In this document: positions 24,881 to 38,745 of the stretch, one piece after another
How positions within the stretch are numbered: position 1 is the stretch's first letter
Layout: every line of letters begins with the position of its first letter
DNA from: Siphonodentalium dalli
Lineage: Eukaryota > Mollusca > Scaphopoda > Gadilida > Siphonodentaliidae
Length of the DNA: 64,000 bases
NCBI GenBank assembly: GCA_032622095.1
Contig: CP136069.1
Location: 15,796,450-15,860,449 of the forward strand
Direction: 5' to 3'
The notes under the pieces: model-generated
The model's input: only the letters and a program-made list of their open reading frames with translations
What the model was told of the DNA's origin: nothing
The model's database searches: none
Made by a program: the position numbers and the translations under genes

Positions 24881-27668
24881 TTTGAAATATTCTGAAATAA
24901 CTATATATATTGAGCCGAGTATTGTCTGCCTTCGGGAGATAATCAGGGGGCGTGAGGAAAAAACAATCGTTCCGATTAGACTCATGGCGGGGGGACATGT
25001 GGTCCATTCAACCGACGTTCATAACCTATGATTGGATAGTAGGCGGAGCTGGAGAGTTTGACATTACAGAAAAGGCCGACCAAACGAGAAACAAAACAAA
25101 ACAAAAGAATAACAAAAACTAGAATGCACTCACTGGAGCTGCCTATACTTGCGCCCATCACACATTTGGCATGTTGTGTGGTGTCTTGCCAACAACAGTT
25201 TGAACCACGGGTGCTGGCCCCTCGTTTGAGAGATCGATAACAAAAATCTAGATATCAAATCTCTGTTCATCCATCGCTGAAATAGTTGTGTGTACGGACA
25301 TAATATCTCTTTTATCTCAAGTTGATCTACACTAGTTACACTAATGATAGTCTTAGTAATACGTACGAGTTGTTTGGCATATTAATATAACAATATAGAC
25401 ATCGTTCATATGAAGGGTGTGAAGACGATTGGTTGCCGACGATGCTATATTATATATCAATTGGGTTAACTTACTAGTTTGACTAGAATGATATCAAGTG
25501 TGTATGCCAGTGGCAAAAACCATCAAAGTAAATTATAAAATACCGACACAATTAAATAAAAGAAACGCGATCATTGGTTAGTCTTTGATTAACAATGTGT
25601 CAATGTGAACATGCCCTTAGCGACTGATCTACAGACTTCAGGAACATATCAAAATGTCTATTGCGTTGAGAATGAGAAAACTTGTTTTCCCAGTTAATTA
25701 ATAAGGCATTTTAATAATCCATGTTTCCACATTCACATTTTCAGTGCAATTGTTTTTCAATTGAACCACGCGCTCGACTGTTTGGCCGGACATGATTTAT
25801 ATGCACCAGGATCTTTCGAAAATGTTTTGAACTTTCCAGAAATATGTTCGCACCTCAGTCACTGCGAAAAAAACGATTCCGCACGCATCTTTTAGACTTG
25901 ATCTCAACTCATTTCCTCGAGTTTCAAGTTATATAAAAATAGGCTTCTAATGGGCATGTACTGTTGCCGACGTTTGTTTTACATGCAGTATATATATTTA
26001 TAATAATAAAACACGAAGTTGTTGGCAGATGGAATGGTTTAGCCTTTCTGTGTAATACGAGTCTCAGCTGTCTGGACATCGACGCAATCATGTCTGGTGT
26101 TTTGCGCGCCCATGTAGCTTGTGACGTCCTGATGTGCGTCGTGACGTCGTGGCGTCTTTCCAGAAAGAAATAATTCAATATTGTTCATCTATGAACGATT
26201 TATTACCAAAATAAAACCAGATAACAATGCAAATTAAGTATATATGTGGATTTAAATTACAATTGATGCAACCATTTCATATTAGCGCGTGTTCATTTTT
26301 TACAGTATGTACTTCCGGTATGACGTAACATATTCACGGAAGGAAGGACGGAAGGATAAACAGACATCCAAGCCGAAAACATTACTTGCGTCCAGCATGG
26401 ACTGGCGCAAGTAATAACAAGACATGCACGCCCATATTCAGATTTGTCCTCATTTCTACTTGTTGAGATACAGTTAACACTTTGCCGTGACATACCTCGG
26501 AGATTTCACAATGAATGCTAATTCAAACGTATTGCCGAAACGAATTTTCATTGGCAATCCCCGTGTGGATTTAAAAAAAATGACTTCATAACATATGTGA
26601 GAAGAGGCTTGTACTTAGGGCCAAATTGTTTGTTACATTCAACATCTGGAGCGATACAAGAGGGGGTCTTGTATGGGCGTGCATGTGTTCTATATAGACA
26701 TGTATATATAATAGAAAGCTAAGAATAATATGTATATCTTTGGGAACGTCGAATATAAATATAGCATGACATTTGGTATATGCGACATATATAGATAATG
26801 TCAAATAAAAAGAAAACTTACATACACACGGGAAAATAGATACACAAACATTCAACTTAGTTGAGATAAAATAAAGCGGTTGTTCAACGAAACTAAGCTA
26901 TATAGTGACTGCAGGGATACCTTCGAATCTGTCTTCAAATGCTAGTAGTAAAATAGGCACAAATTTGAGATTCAGGCAAATGTTCCAAATTAATTTCTAT
27001 CAATGTTAAACAATTCCTAGTTTGTATGTGCTACCCCGTGGGTAATCCGAGCTTCCTCTGGTGTAGATATACTCAGCTGTCGCAGTCTGCGACAGCCAGG
27101 CGTGTCCACACCCTAGGAAGGCCGGGTTACTTCGTAAGATATCCATCAAACACAGAAATTGCTGATTTGCAGAATAGAGAACTCGTTCAATACATTGATT
27201 TTGTATCTTTGTTCTCAGTTCAAGTTATAAGTATGTTAAGGCCTCATTTCTCGTTTCTATGTAGTCCGTGTTTCCACTGCCTGTCCTTTGTTTACTTTTT
27301 ATTTGGGTAAAAAGTAAACAAGGGGCAGTCAGTGGAACACGTATGAGTTTCTATGAATCCACAGAGTCTCTCAATGCAGTCGTACCCCTGTCTATATATA
27401 TGTATTTATATCACATAGACCAGCAAACAAGTCACATGACAGATTCCCCTCCATTAATCGACCTCATGCACTACACATTTACTGCCACATAAAACCCTAA
27501 CTCCACATAATAAATTCCACTGAATTATTAAGAGCCAGTATTGTCTTTCTGACGACAGGTTGTACACGTCAGTGCATAGCCTCCTAAAATCGATCACGTG
27601 TAGAGAGGGTGAGTGGGGCAGATACCAAATAGACAGAAAATGAACTAAAAGGTATCAGCACTATGCTT
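24881..27668. other. No supported gene
   Basis: Only short open frames. A small purine-rich patch (GGAAGGAAGGACGGAAGG) lies near 26339. An imperfect inverted pair near 27285-27340 has CTGTCCTTTGTTTACTTTTT opposite AAAAAGTAAACAAGGGGCAG. No recognisable protein was found. Confidence 0.4.
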
Positions 27669-28068
27669 TTAACCCTTTACCCAACAAACCGGCCAAAACC
27701 GGCCAAATAAAGCTGCAACAGCCTAAATTATCTTGGGTCTGTCTCAATAAAACCATACAAATATGGATATCATTGGAACCGGCTCATTGACCACATTGTG
27801 ATGGTTACAGTTATGCCCTGTGCCAATGCATTCTCTTATATATGCGAGTCGACCGTAGGTCGCCTCGCATATATAAGAGAATGCATTGGCCTAAAAAAAA
27901 TCTTTTTTTAACACTTTTTACCATTTTTTCTTACATTCTTTAACAATTTTATAATTTTCAATGTGTTAAGCCAATGCATTCTCTTATATATGCGAGGCGA
28001 TCTATGGTCGACTCGCATATATAAGAGAATGCATTGGCACAGGGCCCTTCTGTTGGGTAAAGGGTTAA
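27669..28068. mobile_element. piggyBac-like MITE carrying two large hairpins (copy 2, inverted)
   Basis: TTAA-bounded (27669-27672 and 28065-28068) with termini starting CCCTTTACCCAACA. It is the same family as 6175-6539 but in the opposite orientation: the unique arm with ACAGCCTAAATTATCTTGGG is at the left here and at the right in copy 1. The hairpins lie at 27822-27890 and 27970-28038. Their stems and loops are nearly unchanged between copies although the unique arm has diverged, which suggests selection, conversion or recent activity. Confidence 0.85.
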
Positions 28069-28463
28069 TGTGGCTGCTAATGTTAAACATGGCTGGATTG
28101 ATGAACAGTATTGTATTCGTTATAGCCAGCATTGTGGGAGATTTCCATTTCTGTTGAACTAGATACAAATCCAGTGAAAATAAAATACAGTTGATCTGCA
28201 TCAAGTTTGGCTCTAGGATTGAGATATTGGATTAAAAGTTCATCATGTAGGCGAACAAAAAAATTCACTTGGTCTATGGCTTTGATTCTGAATGGGAGCA
28301 CTAGGATACACAGTTATGTATATCTATGGGTGGGAATCTGAGTATCGACTTATATGGGTCTGGATTATCTATGAAGATTGAATATGTATAACACAACTTT
28401 ATATTTATTGTCACTTTTTTCACGTAGACACATTCTGTTTATTCTTTTGTTTTCTTCATAATG
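28069..28463. other. No supported gene
   Basis: AT-rich DNA between the MITE and the ORF1 pseudogene. It could be the 3' flank of the ORF1 remnant, but no ORF2 frame could be read. Confidence 0.4.
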
Positions 28464-29108
28464 TCATTGATCTGATTTCTTTGAAAAGTTCTTCAATGTA
28501 TAATTCACGCCCTTGTTAATGTCAAACTTCATTCTTTCTCCGGAATGCAGTTTCCCCCATATAAACCCATTTATGTGATATGCGAGTTCAATCTTTGTGT
28601 GATCAAACAGAGACTTCATTAGAGCCAAGTATTCCTTGGTGATATCATCGCGAATTTTCAGTTTCGTCTTAGTACTGTCTGCACTCTTGTACTCATACAA
28701 GTTCCTATTCTGGAAGACTTTGTTTCTAGTTGATGTTCTTGCGAATTTAACTAGGCATGGCCTTGGTGGATTACCTCTTTTCGATGGCAATCTGTGTGCT
28801 GCGAGAATATATTCAGGAGTGAGTTTTACATCGGGTTTGCTGTCGTTCACAATATCACATGCTCTCTGTGTGATATCTTCGTTGTCTTCCTCAACCAAAT
28901 CGAGAATTAGAATGTTACTTTTTCTCGACCATTGTTCAGCCTTATTGGATTTTGTCTTCAAAGTAGTGATGTTTTGCTGCATTTTGATATTTTCCGTCTT
29001 ATAACATTATATCTCCTCTCTCAACAAATGGTTCTCCTCCTGTATTGTTTCGAACTTTTTCTTGAATTCCTCCTTACAAAATTCTATGGCGTGGTCCACT
29101 TCCTTCAT
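28464..29108 (-). pseudogene. L1-like ORF1 (RNA-binding chaperone) pseudogene
   Basis: ORF1 proteins of L1-like elements coat the element RNA as coiled-coil trimers. The frame starts at an ATG at 29108, runs through a charged segment resembling a coiled coil (IEFCKEEFKKKFETIQEEN), hits an in-frame TAA at 29009-29007, and continues with a coiled-coil end. An RRM-like and C-terminal domain follows, with NILILDLVEEDNEDI, ILAAHRLPSKRGNPPRPCLV and ARTSTRNKVFQNRNLYEY. The pattern 'AHRLP...GNPPRP..VKF' is typical of Transposase_22-type ORF1 proteins. No ORF2 follows on the minus strand, so this is an isolated fragment. It lies 3.6 kb from the ORF2 at 24876 and the two are not obviously one element. 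Confidence 0.75.
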
Positions 29109-29129
29109 ATATATATATATATATATATA
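29107..29129. repeat. (TA)n microsatellite with MITE relic beside it
   Basis: The TA run starts at the ORF1 pseudogene start. It is followed at 29132-29150 by GAGAATGCATTGGCATAGG, a hairpin-arm fragment of the TTAA MITE. Confidence 0.7.
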
Positions 29130-30270
29130 GTAGAGAATGCATTGGCATAGGTTTTTCGCAAAATATCAGGAAGCTCCAGTTATGAAAGTGCATGTTAATA
29201 ATAAATTCTGGCAATGCGAACTGAGGATGTGGATAAAATGTTTTGCAAGTTATTAACATGTTAAAAATTAACAATTACAAAGGGGTGATTGAAATATTAT
29301 TTTTTTGCGTATATTATCACTTACATATGCCTAAAGCTGCTTTCACGGATTTTACGGATGCGTTTTATGAAATGCGTTTCTACCTTCCTTTCACATATGT
29401 CCGATTCTCCGTCCGTTTTGCGGATGCGTTACCCGAGCGATATTACTTCGATTTGTAAAATAAAGGGGAATTCACGAGTTACCACTTCCTCTTACCATGA
29501 AATCTTCAGATGAGGAAGGTATATTCTTCTTCCCACTGTCAGTATATCGACAGAGGCGGAAAAGAAGATACGCCACATTTTGGAACATGATATTGTAAAA
29601 ATGGAGAAAAAAAACACAGGAGCACAGGAGCAGTTTGCACGTATACTACATTACATAGAGAAGCAGAGCGAGAGAAGTTTTTGTCCAAAGCAGAGGCTTG
29701 CCATTTGCTTCAGGTACGTGGGACTATATATATTCAACCTTCATGACTTGGTCTTTGGTAATTCAGTGAAGAGTCGCTTGCATGCATGCAGTTGAGACAA
29801 GAAGTGTTCCAGAGTACTCCACTGAATTTCTATCAAATATGGCGAAATGTATTAGCTAGATCGTCAATAGCCTACCACACTAATAACATATATTGGATAT
29901 ATTTCTGTTTACTCTATTAATTAGGTATAACACCACATTACTATGGGTATAACAACTTTCTACTATAGATACACAGAAATTATGGCATTGGAATCCATGT
30001 AAAAAGGGACGACCTGCACCAGCTGCCTGCACTACTCAGCACTCATGCTATGTGTTGACTTATATGAATGTCAAGATTTAATTAACTATAAATATTTATT
30101 ATAACCAATTGCGTACATGAAGTTGATTGCTTGTGGATGGGGGTGGGGTATACCTCTGAATTTTCATATTGCACCCATCTTTCACCATTTTATGACTCCC
30201 GGGGCAATTTTTTCGACTGGCCCATATGTCGATTCTCAAATTGGATGAATTTCGGCCTAGGGCGGACACT
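29130..30270. other. No supported gene
   Basis: 'GGATTTTACGGATGCGTTTT' near 29348 recurs loosely as 'TTTTGCGGATGCGTTACC' near 29416. No protein family was recognised in the short frames. Confidence 0.4.
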
Positions 30271-30815
30271 GTCAGTGTGTGACTGTGTGTGTGGTATAGA
30301 CTCGAAATTGCTCGACCGATGCGACTCAAATTTGGTATGTAGGCCTACTTTGATACGGGAACCAAAATGGGCGGGTCCAATTTCACATGCAATCGTGTCC
30401 TTGACCTTGACCTCGCTCATATACGCTCATATAGGCATTTTCTGGACCTCGACCGATCCGACTCCAGTTTTTTATGTCTGCATACTTTGATTCCGGGAAC
30501 AATATGGGCGGATCTAATTTTACGTGCGACCGTGGCCTTGTCCTTGACCTCGCCCATACATGATCATATATAGACATGTTTCTGGACCTCGACCGATCCA
30601 CCTCAAATTTGTTATGTGGGCCTACTTTGATTTCGGGAACAATATGGGCGGGTCCAATTTCATGTGCGACCGTGTCATTGACCTTGACCTTGACCTCGCT
30701 CATATGCGCTCTTATAGCAATTTTCTGGACCGATAGTTTTTTTTACTTCTCCTAATACTTCAACGTTGTTCCCTAAATAACCCGGACGAAGTTGGGCACA
30801 CCAGCTAGTAATATA
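30271..30815 (-). repeat. ACTAGC-head repeat, body type 2 (inverted copy)
   Basis: Read on the minus strand it begins with ACTAGCTGGTGTGCCCAAC, TTCGTCCGGGTTATTT. It continues with about three ~125-bp internal units (ATGAGCGAGGTCAAGG, GACCCGCCCAT, 'CCNGGATCAAAGTAGGC', TTTGAGTCGGATCGGTC). It ends at a short GT/CA-rich tail near 30275. The same body occurs on the plus strand at 61765-62301. Confidence 0.75.
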
Positions 30816-30984
30816 TACATATGGTACATGAAAACAGCAACGCATATACATATTTACATGTACTCATCCGCCTAGGTTGGGGTGGGCCTGTGCCGTCAGA
30901 TGGCACTTGTGCAATTATCTTGAAATCCCAGTCATGTCACGCCAATATTCACATACAGTGTTCTTTTAGCCAATATTGGTATAA

Positions 30985-31640
30985 CAGTGGTTAATAAAAA
31001 CGGTGATAGGTGATACGGCAACTAATATTTCACAGCGTATGCATCCTATGATCCTACTACCATAGGGCATCATATTATACTGTCCGTGGTTCCATGGGGC
31101 CGCCGGGCTTGCCAGAGCTCTCTCGTGATCTTCTAACTTATACCATTATTAAGGGGTCAATGAACCCGGCCGTGAACGAGTCCCTAGTTCATTTAGCCAA
31201 TAACGGAATTTAAAGGGTTAATAAAACCGGCGGCGGATGACAGCAAATAAACGCTCGCAACCTATACTTAGTATGTATCTCACTACCATAATGCGTCATA
31301 TTATGTTGTCCATGAGCCCATGAGGCAGCCCGGGCTTGTCCGGTCTCTCGTGTGCTATTCTGCGCATATCGTCATTTAAGGGGTTAATGAAGCAGGCCGT
31401 GAACGAGATGGCGAGTCAATCTTCACTGTTAGTAAGTGACCCGCTACCATTAGTCATCAATATATAATGTAATCGGGTCTCTGTGTCTGTCCGGGCTCTC
31501 CCGGTGTCAATATCGCATTTAAAGGGTTAATAAACCCGCCGGTTGATGACACAGCAACTGAATTTTCATAAGCTATGCTTATCATATTAGACTGCCGGCG
31601 GGCCAGTGGCCCCGCGCAGCTTGCCCGTGCGTGTCTGGGT
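30985..31640. repeat. Diverged GC-richer tandem repeat, three units
   Basis: 'GGTTAATAAANCCG' followed by 'GATGACANNGCAA' recurs near 30990, 31217 and 31527. 'GGGCTTG' with TCTCTCGTG recurs near 31107 and 31333. Units are 220-310 bp and strongly diverged. The region is noticeably more GC-rich than its surroundings. Confidence 0.55.
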
Positions 31641-32570
31641 TTGCCGCAAAAGCCACCATCAACAACGAGGCATTGCAACAGCCAAATCGGATTTGATTAA
31701 TCATTAGTGGGGCTTGGCATACATATGCTTAATTGGTGTCATGGGATTTGGGTTGGGGGGGGGGGGTGAACCCCCAACTTTTGTAAATGTTTTCAAAAGT
31801 TTAAAATTGCCTACATGACACCAAAATTGTTGAAAAATTTCACACCATCAATAGGTTGAAATTATTCTTTTGAATTTCCAATAACTTATTGGTGTGGAAT
31901 TTATTGTTTCAGACCAACATTCCATATTTTCGTTCTTTTCGTAAAATGTTTAGAAATGGCCATCAGTGGGAAATTTTCAATGCTTGGAAAGCTGGAGTCC
32001 AATCTATAGATGCTATGATTATGCTATTTTTATGTTCATATTTCAACATTTTCACACCGAAACGACCGTGGTTCTGGAGTTGGTTTAAACATATTTTATT
32101 AGCAAGAGCTAAAGGGATGGAGATACAAGTTTTCAATATTTAGAAACCTCTCCCCTCCCACGAGTTAGACCACTAAAATGTTTTCACACTAGGCAGATTC
32201 ATGGTCCATTCAGCTGATTGTGTTCCACGCCCTGGATAGTGGCCACTGGACTACTTATCCAGTCATAATATGACATGGATACCGCAACCACCCATGCCTG
32301 TGAGGGGAAAAAATATTATGGTATTTTGCAAGCAGTTGGAAATTCCAATGTTCCAATGTGGACCCACATGAAGACCCTGTGAGGCATAGATCAAATCCCT
32401 TTTGGCCGCTGACAGTGGATAAATTTTTTGGCCTGGCCTAAAATGACGAGAACTCGTAGTGAATTAGCCATTGCCAGAATACTGACGAGGTCGCTTACTC
32501 TACCAGTAATCATGTTGTGATCACATTAATCCGTGACACAAGACCTCACACATATCTGTCCATATATAGA
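31641..32570. other. No supported gene; G13 run
   Basis: The poly-G run spans 31755-31767. A plus-strand frame of ~84 codons at 31889-32143 is tryptophan-rich (RPWFWSWFKHI) but matches nothing I know. Confidence 0.35.
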
Positions 32571-35530
32571 TACTAGCAGGGTTACCCGGCGTTGCCCAGG
32601 TTAAATTAATGTGAAACCCTCTGTGGATATTTGGTGGGAATAGAGAACACTCTTGCTCTCAAAGTGTTACACGTATTTTCATAAGCTGTATATCCAAATG
32701 GCATCACAAAACATGATTCTTACACATGGAATATAAGTAGTGGCGCACCTTGTCAGGTCGGAGCGATTAACATTTTGTTTATCGCATTTAATCCGTCCCA
32801 CCAATAAAGAAGTATTTATTTATTTACAACTGCGTATACTGCAGACGTTAAAGCATGAAACATGATCATCGTAAACACATTAGTTCGAAAAAATTAAAGA
32901 CGACAATTGTGTTTTACATAGAGATGTATCAATCAATCAATCAATCAATCAATCTAGTTTATCATATCTTCATGAAGATACAGATGTTTGGAAAATATGT
33001 CCAGGTGCTTCTCTGTTCTGGTGCTATATACTGGCTAATCATTTTCAGTTTAAAAGAAATGATGTTATGCAGGTGTAGCAGCTAAATGTGATCTACACAG
33101 CGATATTTTTTAGTTGTTTATGTTAGGCGATGAGTCTGTTCTAAAAAATGAAAGAAATCCTCTGTATCGGGCAGATATACCTTTGTCACATGTCACTATT
33201 GGAAGATCCTGAAAAGTCATGTGCTACGGACTGCGTTTTCCTTTATCTCAGAAGTAACCATATTTGACTGCACACTGTGACCACTGTTTTTGAACAGGCC
33301 TGCTCTACATTTTCCATATCTCTTGGCAATTGTAACTGTTTTTGTGGAAACTATATTGAATGGGGCAGACTCAATCGTCTTATAATATATACATCAGCCA
33401 TTCTGACGATTCAAGGTCCCTCAGTTTGAATGAATATATGTACTCTTAAATAGATTGATATAAATATACTTTTAATGCTTTCTTCTATGTATCTGTGTTG
33501 CTAGATCATTATAGGGATGCCCTGATTTCCATCCCAATATAAATATGACAGTTGAGAAGAGATATTTGTTCAAGTGACTTAATTCGGTCACCATTTGTCG
33601 AGATTGTGAAATTGGAATGCCAAAAACTCATTAGAACGACATGGATATGGCCTGGGAGATGACTATATATAACTTTGTTGGATATCGGCGAATTGAACAA
33701 TCGTATAAATGCAAGTGAATGTCCTCTCGCCATCCATGACCCAAACGACCCCAAATGTGATTTAATTCATCATATCATTAGAGAAGAACGTGCAAGAATT
33801 TGGTGGAATTAGTGCTAAATATATTTCTATCAACTTTGGTGCAACTCCCTCATGCATGAATTGAACCGCGACACTTTGTCATATTGAAACCACATCTATT
33901 AGACTCATGCATGCATTATATAATGGAGATGATTATATATAAGTTTGGTGGTAATCGGCAACTAAACAAATTCTTATCATAATTATTACCCGCCCTCCCA
34001 TCTCTCATTCAAACGGCACTAATTTCGCGTCTTTAAATCGCACGTTTATATTCCTCGTATCACGGAGAAGAATATATCAATGTGGTCGAAATATGTGCTA
34101 AAAATAGGCCCTCCCCTGACACCAACAACGTCACTTTAGAAAATTTTAACCCGCACCATTATATTACTCGTAAATTGTTACCCCTGGTAAGCCGCCTTGG
34201 TACCATCTCGATTGTACCCTTATAGTTATATATAGAACACAGACATATATTCGCAAATATTTGATTCATTGTATCATTTGCGAAGAACGTGTATGACTTT
34301 GATGGTAATTGGTACCAAACATATTTTTATAAGTTTTTGGTGACCCTCCCGTCCCTATTTCGGACTCAAGCGGCGCCACTTTTGACATCATTAAACCACA
34401 CACTTAGACTCATTATAGAGATGAATATATATAAAATTTATGAAAATTGGCGAGTATACAAATTCGTATCAAATTTAGGGCCACCATTGCATATCTCTCA
34501 CCCAAAAGGCACCACTTTGGTGCATTTAAACCACACGATTATATCATTCGTATCACGGAGAAGAATATGTATCAATCAGGTTGAAATCGGCGCTAAACAT
34601 ATTGTTTATCAATGTTTGTGTCCCTCTCACCCTCTAGGCACCCCTGACTCGAATGGCCCCACATTTGACATCTTTAAACCACAAAATTAGACTCCTGGTA
34701 TCATGGAGATTATTATTTGTAAGTGTGGTGCTAATCCGCAACTAAACAAATGTTTATCAAAATTAGTGCCCACCACACCCCCACCTTATCTCTCACCAAA
34801 GCCGCACCAATATGACATCATTAAAATCACACGATTAGATTCCTCATATCATGGATAAGAATGTGTATCAATTTGGTGGAAGTTGGCGCTAAAAATATTG
34901 TGTATCAATTTTGGTGCTCCTCTCCCTTTCAGTGCACCTCTGACTCGACTGACGCCACTTTTGACAGATTTAAGCCAAGTCATTAGACACCTCATGTCAT
35001 GGGGATGAATTTGTATAAGTTTGGTGGCAATCGGCAAATAAACCAATTCTTATCGGATTTAGTACCAACCCACCGCCCCCTCAAATCTCACATCCCAACG
35101 ACACCAATTTGGCGTCTTTAAATCGCACAATAAGATTCCTTGAATCATGGAGAAGATCTCAGAAAAATGTGCATCAATTTGGTGGAATTCGGCGCTAAAA
35201 TTATTTTGATCAATTTTGGCGCCCCTCTCTCCTTCCGGGCATCCCTGATGCGAACGGCGCGACTTTTGACATATTTAAACCACACCATTAGATTCCTCAT
35301 ATTATGGGGATGATTATATATAAGTTTGGTGGCAATCGGCGACAATTTTTTTGTTCTGCCCCTCCACCTTTTCTGCCCCTGAAAACAACGGCGTCACTTT
35401 AGAAAATTCTAACCCTCGCCATTATCTTTCCCGTAAAAAGTTACCCTTATTAGATCCCTTTTGTGCCATCTAGGTGGTCCCCTGTGAATGTCTATAGAAC
35501 AGACAGACATTCGCAAATATAGATATAGAT
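32571..35530 (+). repeat. ACTAGC-head repeat, body type 3, copy 1 (~3 kb)
   Basis: Starts TACTAGCAGGGTTACCCGG, CGTTGCCCAGGTTAAATT and ends with ACAGACAGACATTCGC, AAATATAGATATAG. The right half (33750-35510) consists of diverged tandem units of roughly 300 bp. Each unit carries phrases such as GGTGGAAATCGGCGCTAAA, CATTAGACTCCTCATATCAT, CTGACTCGAATGGCGCCAC and AAACGGCACCAATTTGGCG. A short (AATC)n run lies at 32930-32953. No conserved ORF was seen. Confidence 0.7.
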
Positions 35531-35544
35531 ACACCAATGGAAAC

Positions 35545-38009
35545 ATATAACTCATATGGTTACTCGGTGTTGCCCAGGTTAAATTGATGTGAAGCCCTCT
35601 GCAGTTGACATTTGGCGGAAATGTAGAATACTCTTGCTCAAAGTGTTAGACATGTACTCATATTTATTGTGTATCCAAATGGCACCACAAAACGTCATTC
35701 ATTTTCATAAATTATAAGTAGTTTCTCACCTCGCCGGAGTGATGTTCATTATCGCGATTAATTCGTCCCACCAATTAAGAAGTATTTCCGTACTTCCGAC
35801 ATTATCATCTGTTAAATCGTAGAGTCGACGTGGTTGGAATTGACGTTAGTTTGTTGTTTTTTTGTTGTTTTTTTTTAAATATTTGTTATTGAGATCAAAA
35901 CATGAACATCATAAACACATTAGTTCACAAACATAGAAGATGACAATTAGGTTTCAAGTAGACATGTATAAGTCATTCTAGTGGCGTAGACTAAGATTAT
36001 ATCTGGTTATCATATCGCCATGAAGATACAGATGTTATAAGAAATGTACAGGTGCTCCTCTGTCCATGGTGCTATATATTGGCTAAGTATACTCAGTTTA
36101 AAAGAAAAGTTTCTATATATCACTTGCATGTGCCTGACACAAAGCGAAATTTTAAGGCTATGTTAGGTATGAGTCTGTTCTAAAACATATTGTCAGATGC
36201 CAGTATTGGAGGGATCCAGAAAAGTCATGTACTACTGACCTTGTTTTTATTTAACTCAGAAGAAACTATATTTTACTGCATACTGTGACCACTATATTTG
36301 AACTGGCCTTCATGAAAATATCTTGATTGAGACAGACACAATGGTGTTAAAATACATGGACCATGTTATCCTATGACGGCTCAATGTCCCTCATTTTGCA
36401 AGAATATAATTAAATATCTCTTAAATATAATTATAAATATACTTTTAATGCTTTCTTCTATGTCTGTTGTTTTTGCTAGCTCATTATGTGAATGCTCTGA
36501 TTCCCGTCTCCATATAGCAATGACAGTTGAGAAGATATAATTGTTCAATTGACTTAATCCAGTCACCATTTGTCGAGGTTGGGAAATGTTAACGCCAAAA
36601 ACTACTTAGAACGAAATTTGGTGGATATAGGCGACTAAAACATTCTTATCAATGGTGGAAATCGGCGACAAAAGTAATACATCACTTGTGCGGTGCCTTC
36701 TTCTGTTCTGCCCCTGGCACCAACAGCATTACCATAGAACATTTTAACCCGCATATTTATCTTCCTCGTAAAACGTTACCCCTGCAATATAAACCCTTTT
36801 GGTGCCATCTAGATGGTTCATGCGATGTTATATTCGCAAATATAGGAATCAGATTTGATTCCTCGTCTCATTGGATAAGAACGTGTGTGAATTTGTGACT
36901 CTAAACATAATTTTTGGTATCAGTTTTAATGACCCTCCCTTCCATAACCCTGACACAAGCGCGCCACTTTTGACACATTTAAACCACAAAATTAAACTCA
37001 CTATGAAGTTAACTATATAAAATCGGTGGAAATCGCCGACAAATCGAATTCATATCAAATTCAGTGCCCCATCTCTCACACAAACGGCACCAAATTGATA
37101 TGTTTAAACCTCACGATTAGATTCCTCGTATTACGGAGAGGAATATGTATCAATTCGGTGGAAATTCGCTAACAATTATTTTATGTCCCCTGCTCTTCCA
37201 TGCACCCCTGAATCTTTAAACCACACAATTAGACTGCTGATATAATGAATATGATTATGTACAAGTATGGTGGTAACCGACAACTAATCAAATTCTTCCA
37301 AATTTATTGTCCCCCATCCCTCAAGCAAACGGCACCAATTTGGCGTTTTCAAATAACACAATTAGATTCCCCGTATCATGGAGAAGAATGTGCATCAATT
37401 TGGGTGAAATCGGCGTGAAAAACATTTTTATCAATGTTGGTATCCATCTCCCCTTCAGAGCACCTCTGACTCGAATGACGCAATCATTGACACCGTTAAG
37501 CCACACCATTAGACCCATGCTACCATGGAGATATTTATGTATACGTTTAGTGGTAACCGGCGATTATACAGATTCTTATCAAATTTAGTGCCCCCAACCA
37601 CTCCCCCAAACGGCACCGATTTGGCGTCTTTAAATTAGTCGATTAAATTCATTGTATCATGGAGAAGAATGTGTATGAAGTTGGTGGAAATAGACGCTAA
37701 ATATATCTTTAACAATGTTGGTGCCCCTCTACCTTTCCCTGCATCCCTGAAACAAATTGCGCCATTTTTATTCATTTAAACAACACCATTAGTTTCCTCA
37801 TATCATGAAGATTATGATGTAATAAGTTTGGTGGAAATTTGCGCCGCCCCAGTTCTGCCCCTGACTTAGAAAATTCTAACCTACACCAGTTTCTTCCTAG
37901 TAAAAAGTTACCGCTGTTAGATCCCTTTGGTGCCGTCTAGATGTTCCACTGTGAATTTCTATAGCACAGACAGACAGACAGATATTCGCAAATTTAGATA
38001 TATATAGAT
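35545..38009 (+). repeat. ACTAGC-head repeat, body type 3, copy 2 (~2.45 kb)
   Basis: Directly follows copy 1 in the same orientation. The head is degenerate (TTACTCGGTGTTGCCCAGG), then comes GTGAAGCCCTCTGCAG and a closely similar body, including GCTTTCTTCTATGT at 36451 (33478 in copy 1). The tail is ACAGACAGACAGACAGATAT, TCGCAAATTTAG. Confidence 0.7.
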
Positions 38010-38745
38010 GAACTGTGGACATTCAATATAAACATTTGATGTGTCACAGGCTGCGACATTGATAATTCAAATCCATTAACTATTTGTTGTCTAGATCGCA
38101 AAATGGTCCTTTGGCTATGGATTCTAGCGACATACGCAGCGATAAGTTGTGCAAAGATCAATGGGAAAATGTTAAGTACGTCCCAATCATATTTATAAGG
38201 ACGAAGGGCGCACACCTACCTCTTACTTCAACAAATAAATTTCCGTTACTTTCGTCGAGTCTCAGACTCCATTGTTCAGCCTTCGTCGCTGATGTTGTTC
38301 TGTCTCCGATGCCATTCTTGAACATAATCGGCATGTTGTTACTCAACATCATGCAGAATAAAGTGGTTACTCCCGTTGTGATATACTGTACACTTATTGA
38401 TTCTGTAATTTATCCTTGATGATCCATGTTTCTCAACAATGGCATGCGTCAATGTTATACCGTGGTTTAAAATACATGGTCGAACTCTGTCAGTAGTAGG
38501 GGCTGTGTTCTTCAAAGTGTCCACTAACTAGACCATGGGCCAACTTATTGAAAACCTCCCCCTCTGCGGAATTTTGAAGACCCAACTATTGTTATAGAGC
38601 ATTACTTTGAATAAATTCCGCATCTTTTAAATCATGTTGCCACCTGACAAGTGTCGCATTCAATTTTCAGGAACTTTTTATGTTTCTATCGTATTTGTCT
38701 AAATTGTACATTTTGGTGTGATAGATGTAGGTAACACTCGGCATA
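38010..38745. other. No supported gene; possible minus-strand exon
   Basis: A minus-strand frame around 38352-38180 (IMFKNGIGDRTTSATKAEQW, LRLDESNGNLFVEVR) reads protein-like and ends beside a GGTAGGTG donor-like site. I do not recognise it and found no partner exon. Confidence 0.25.
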
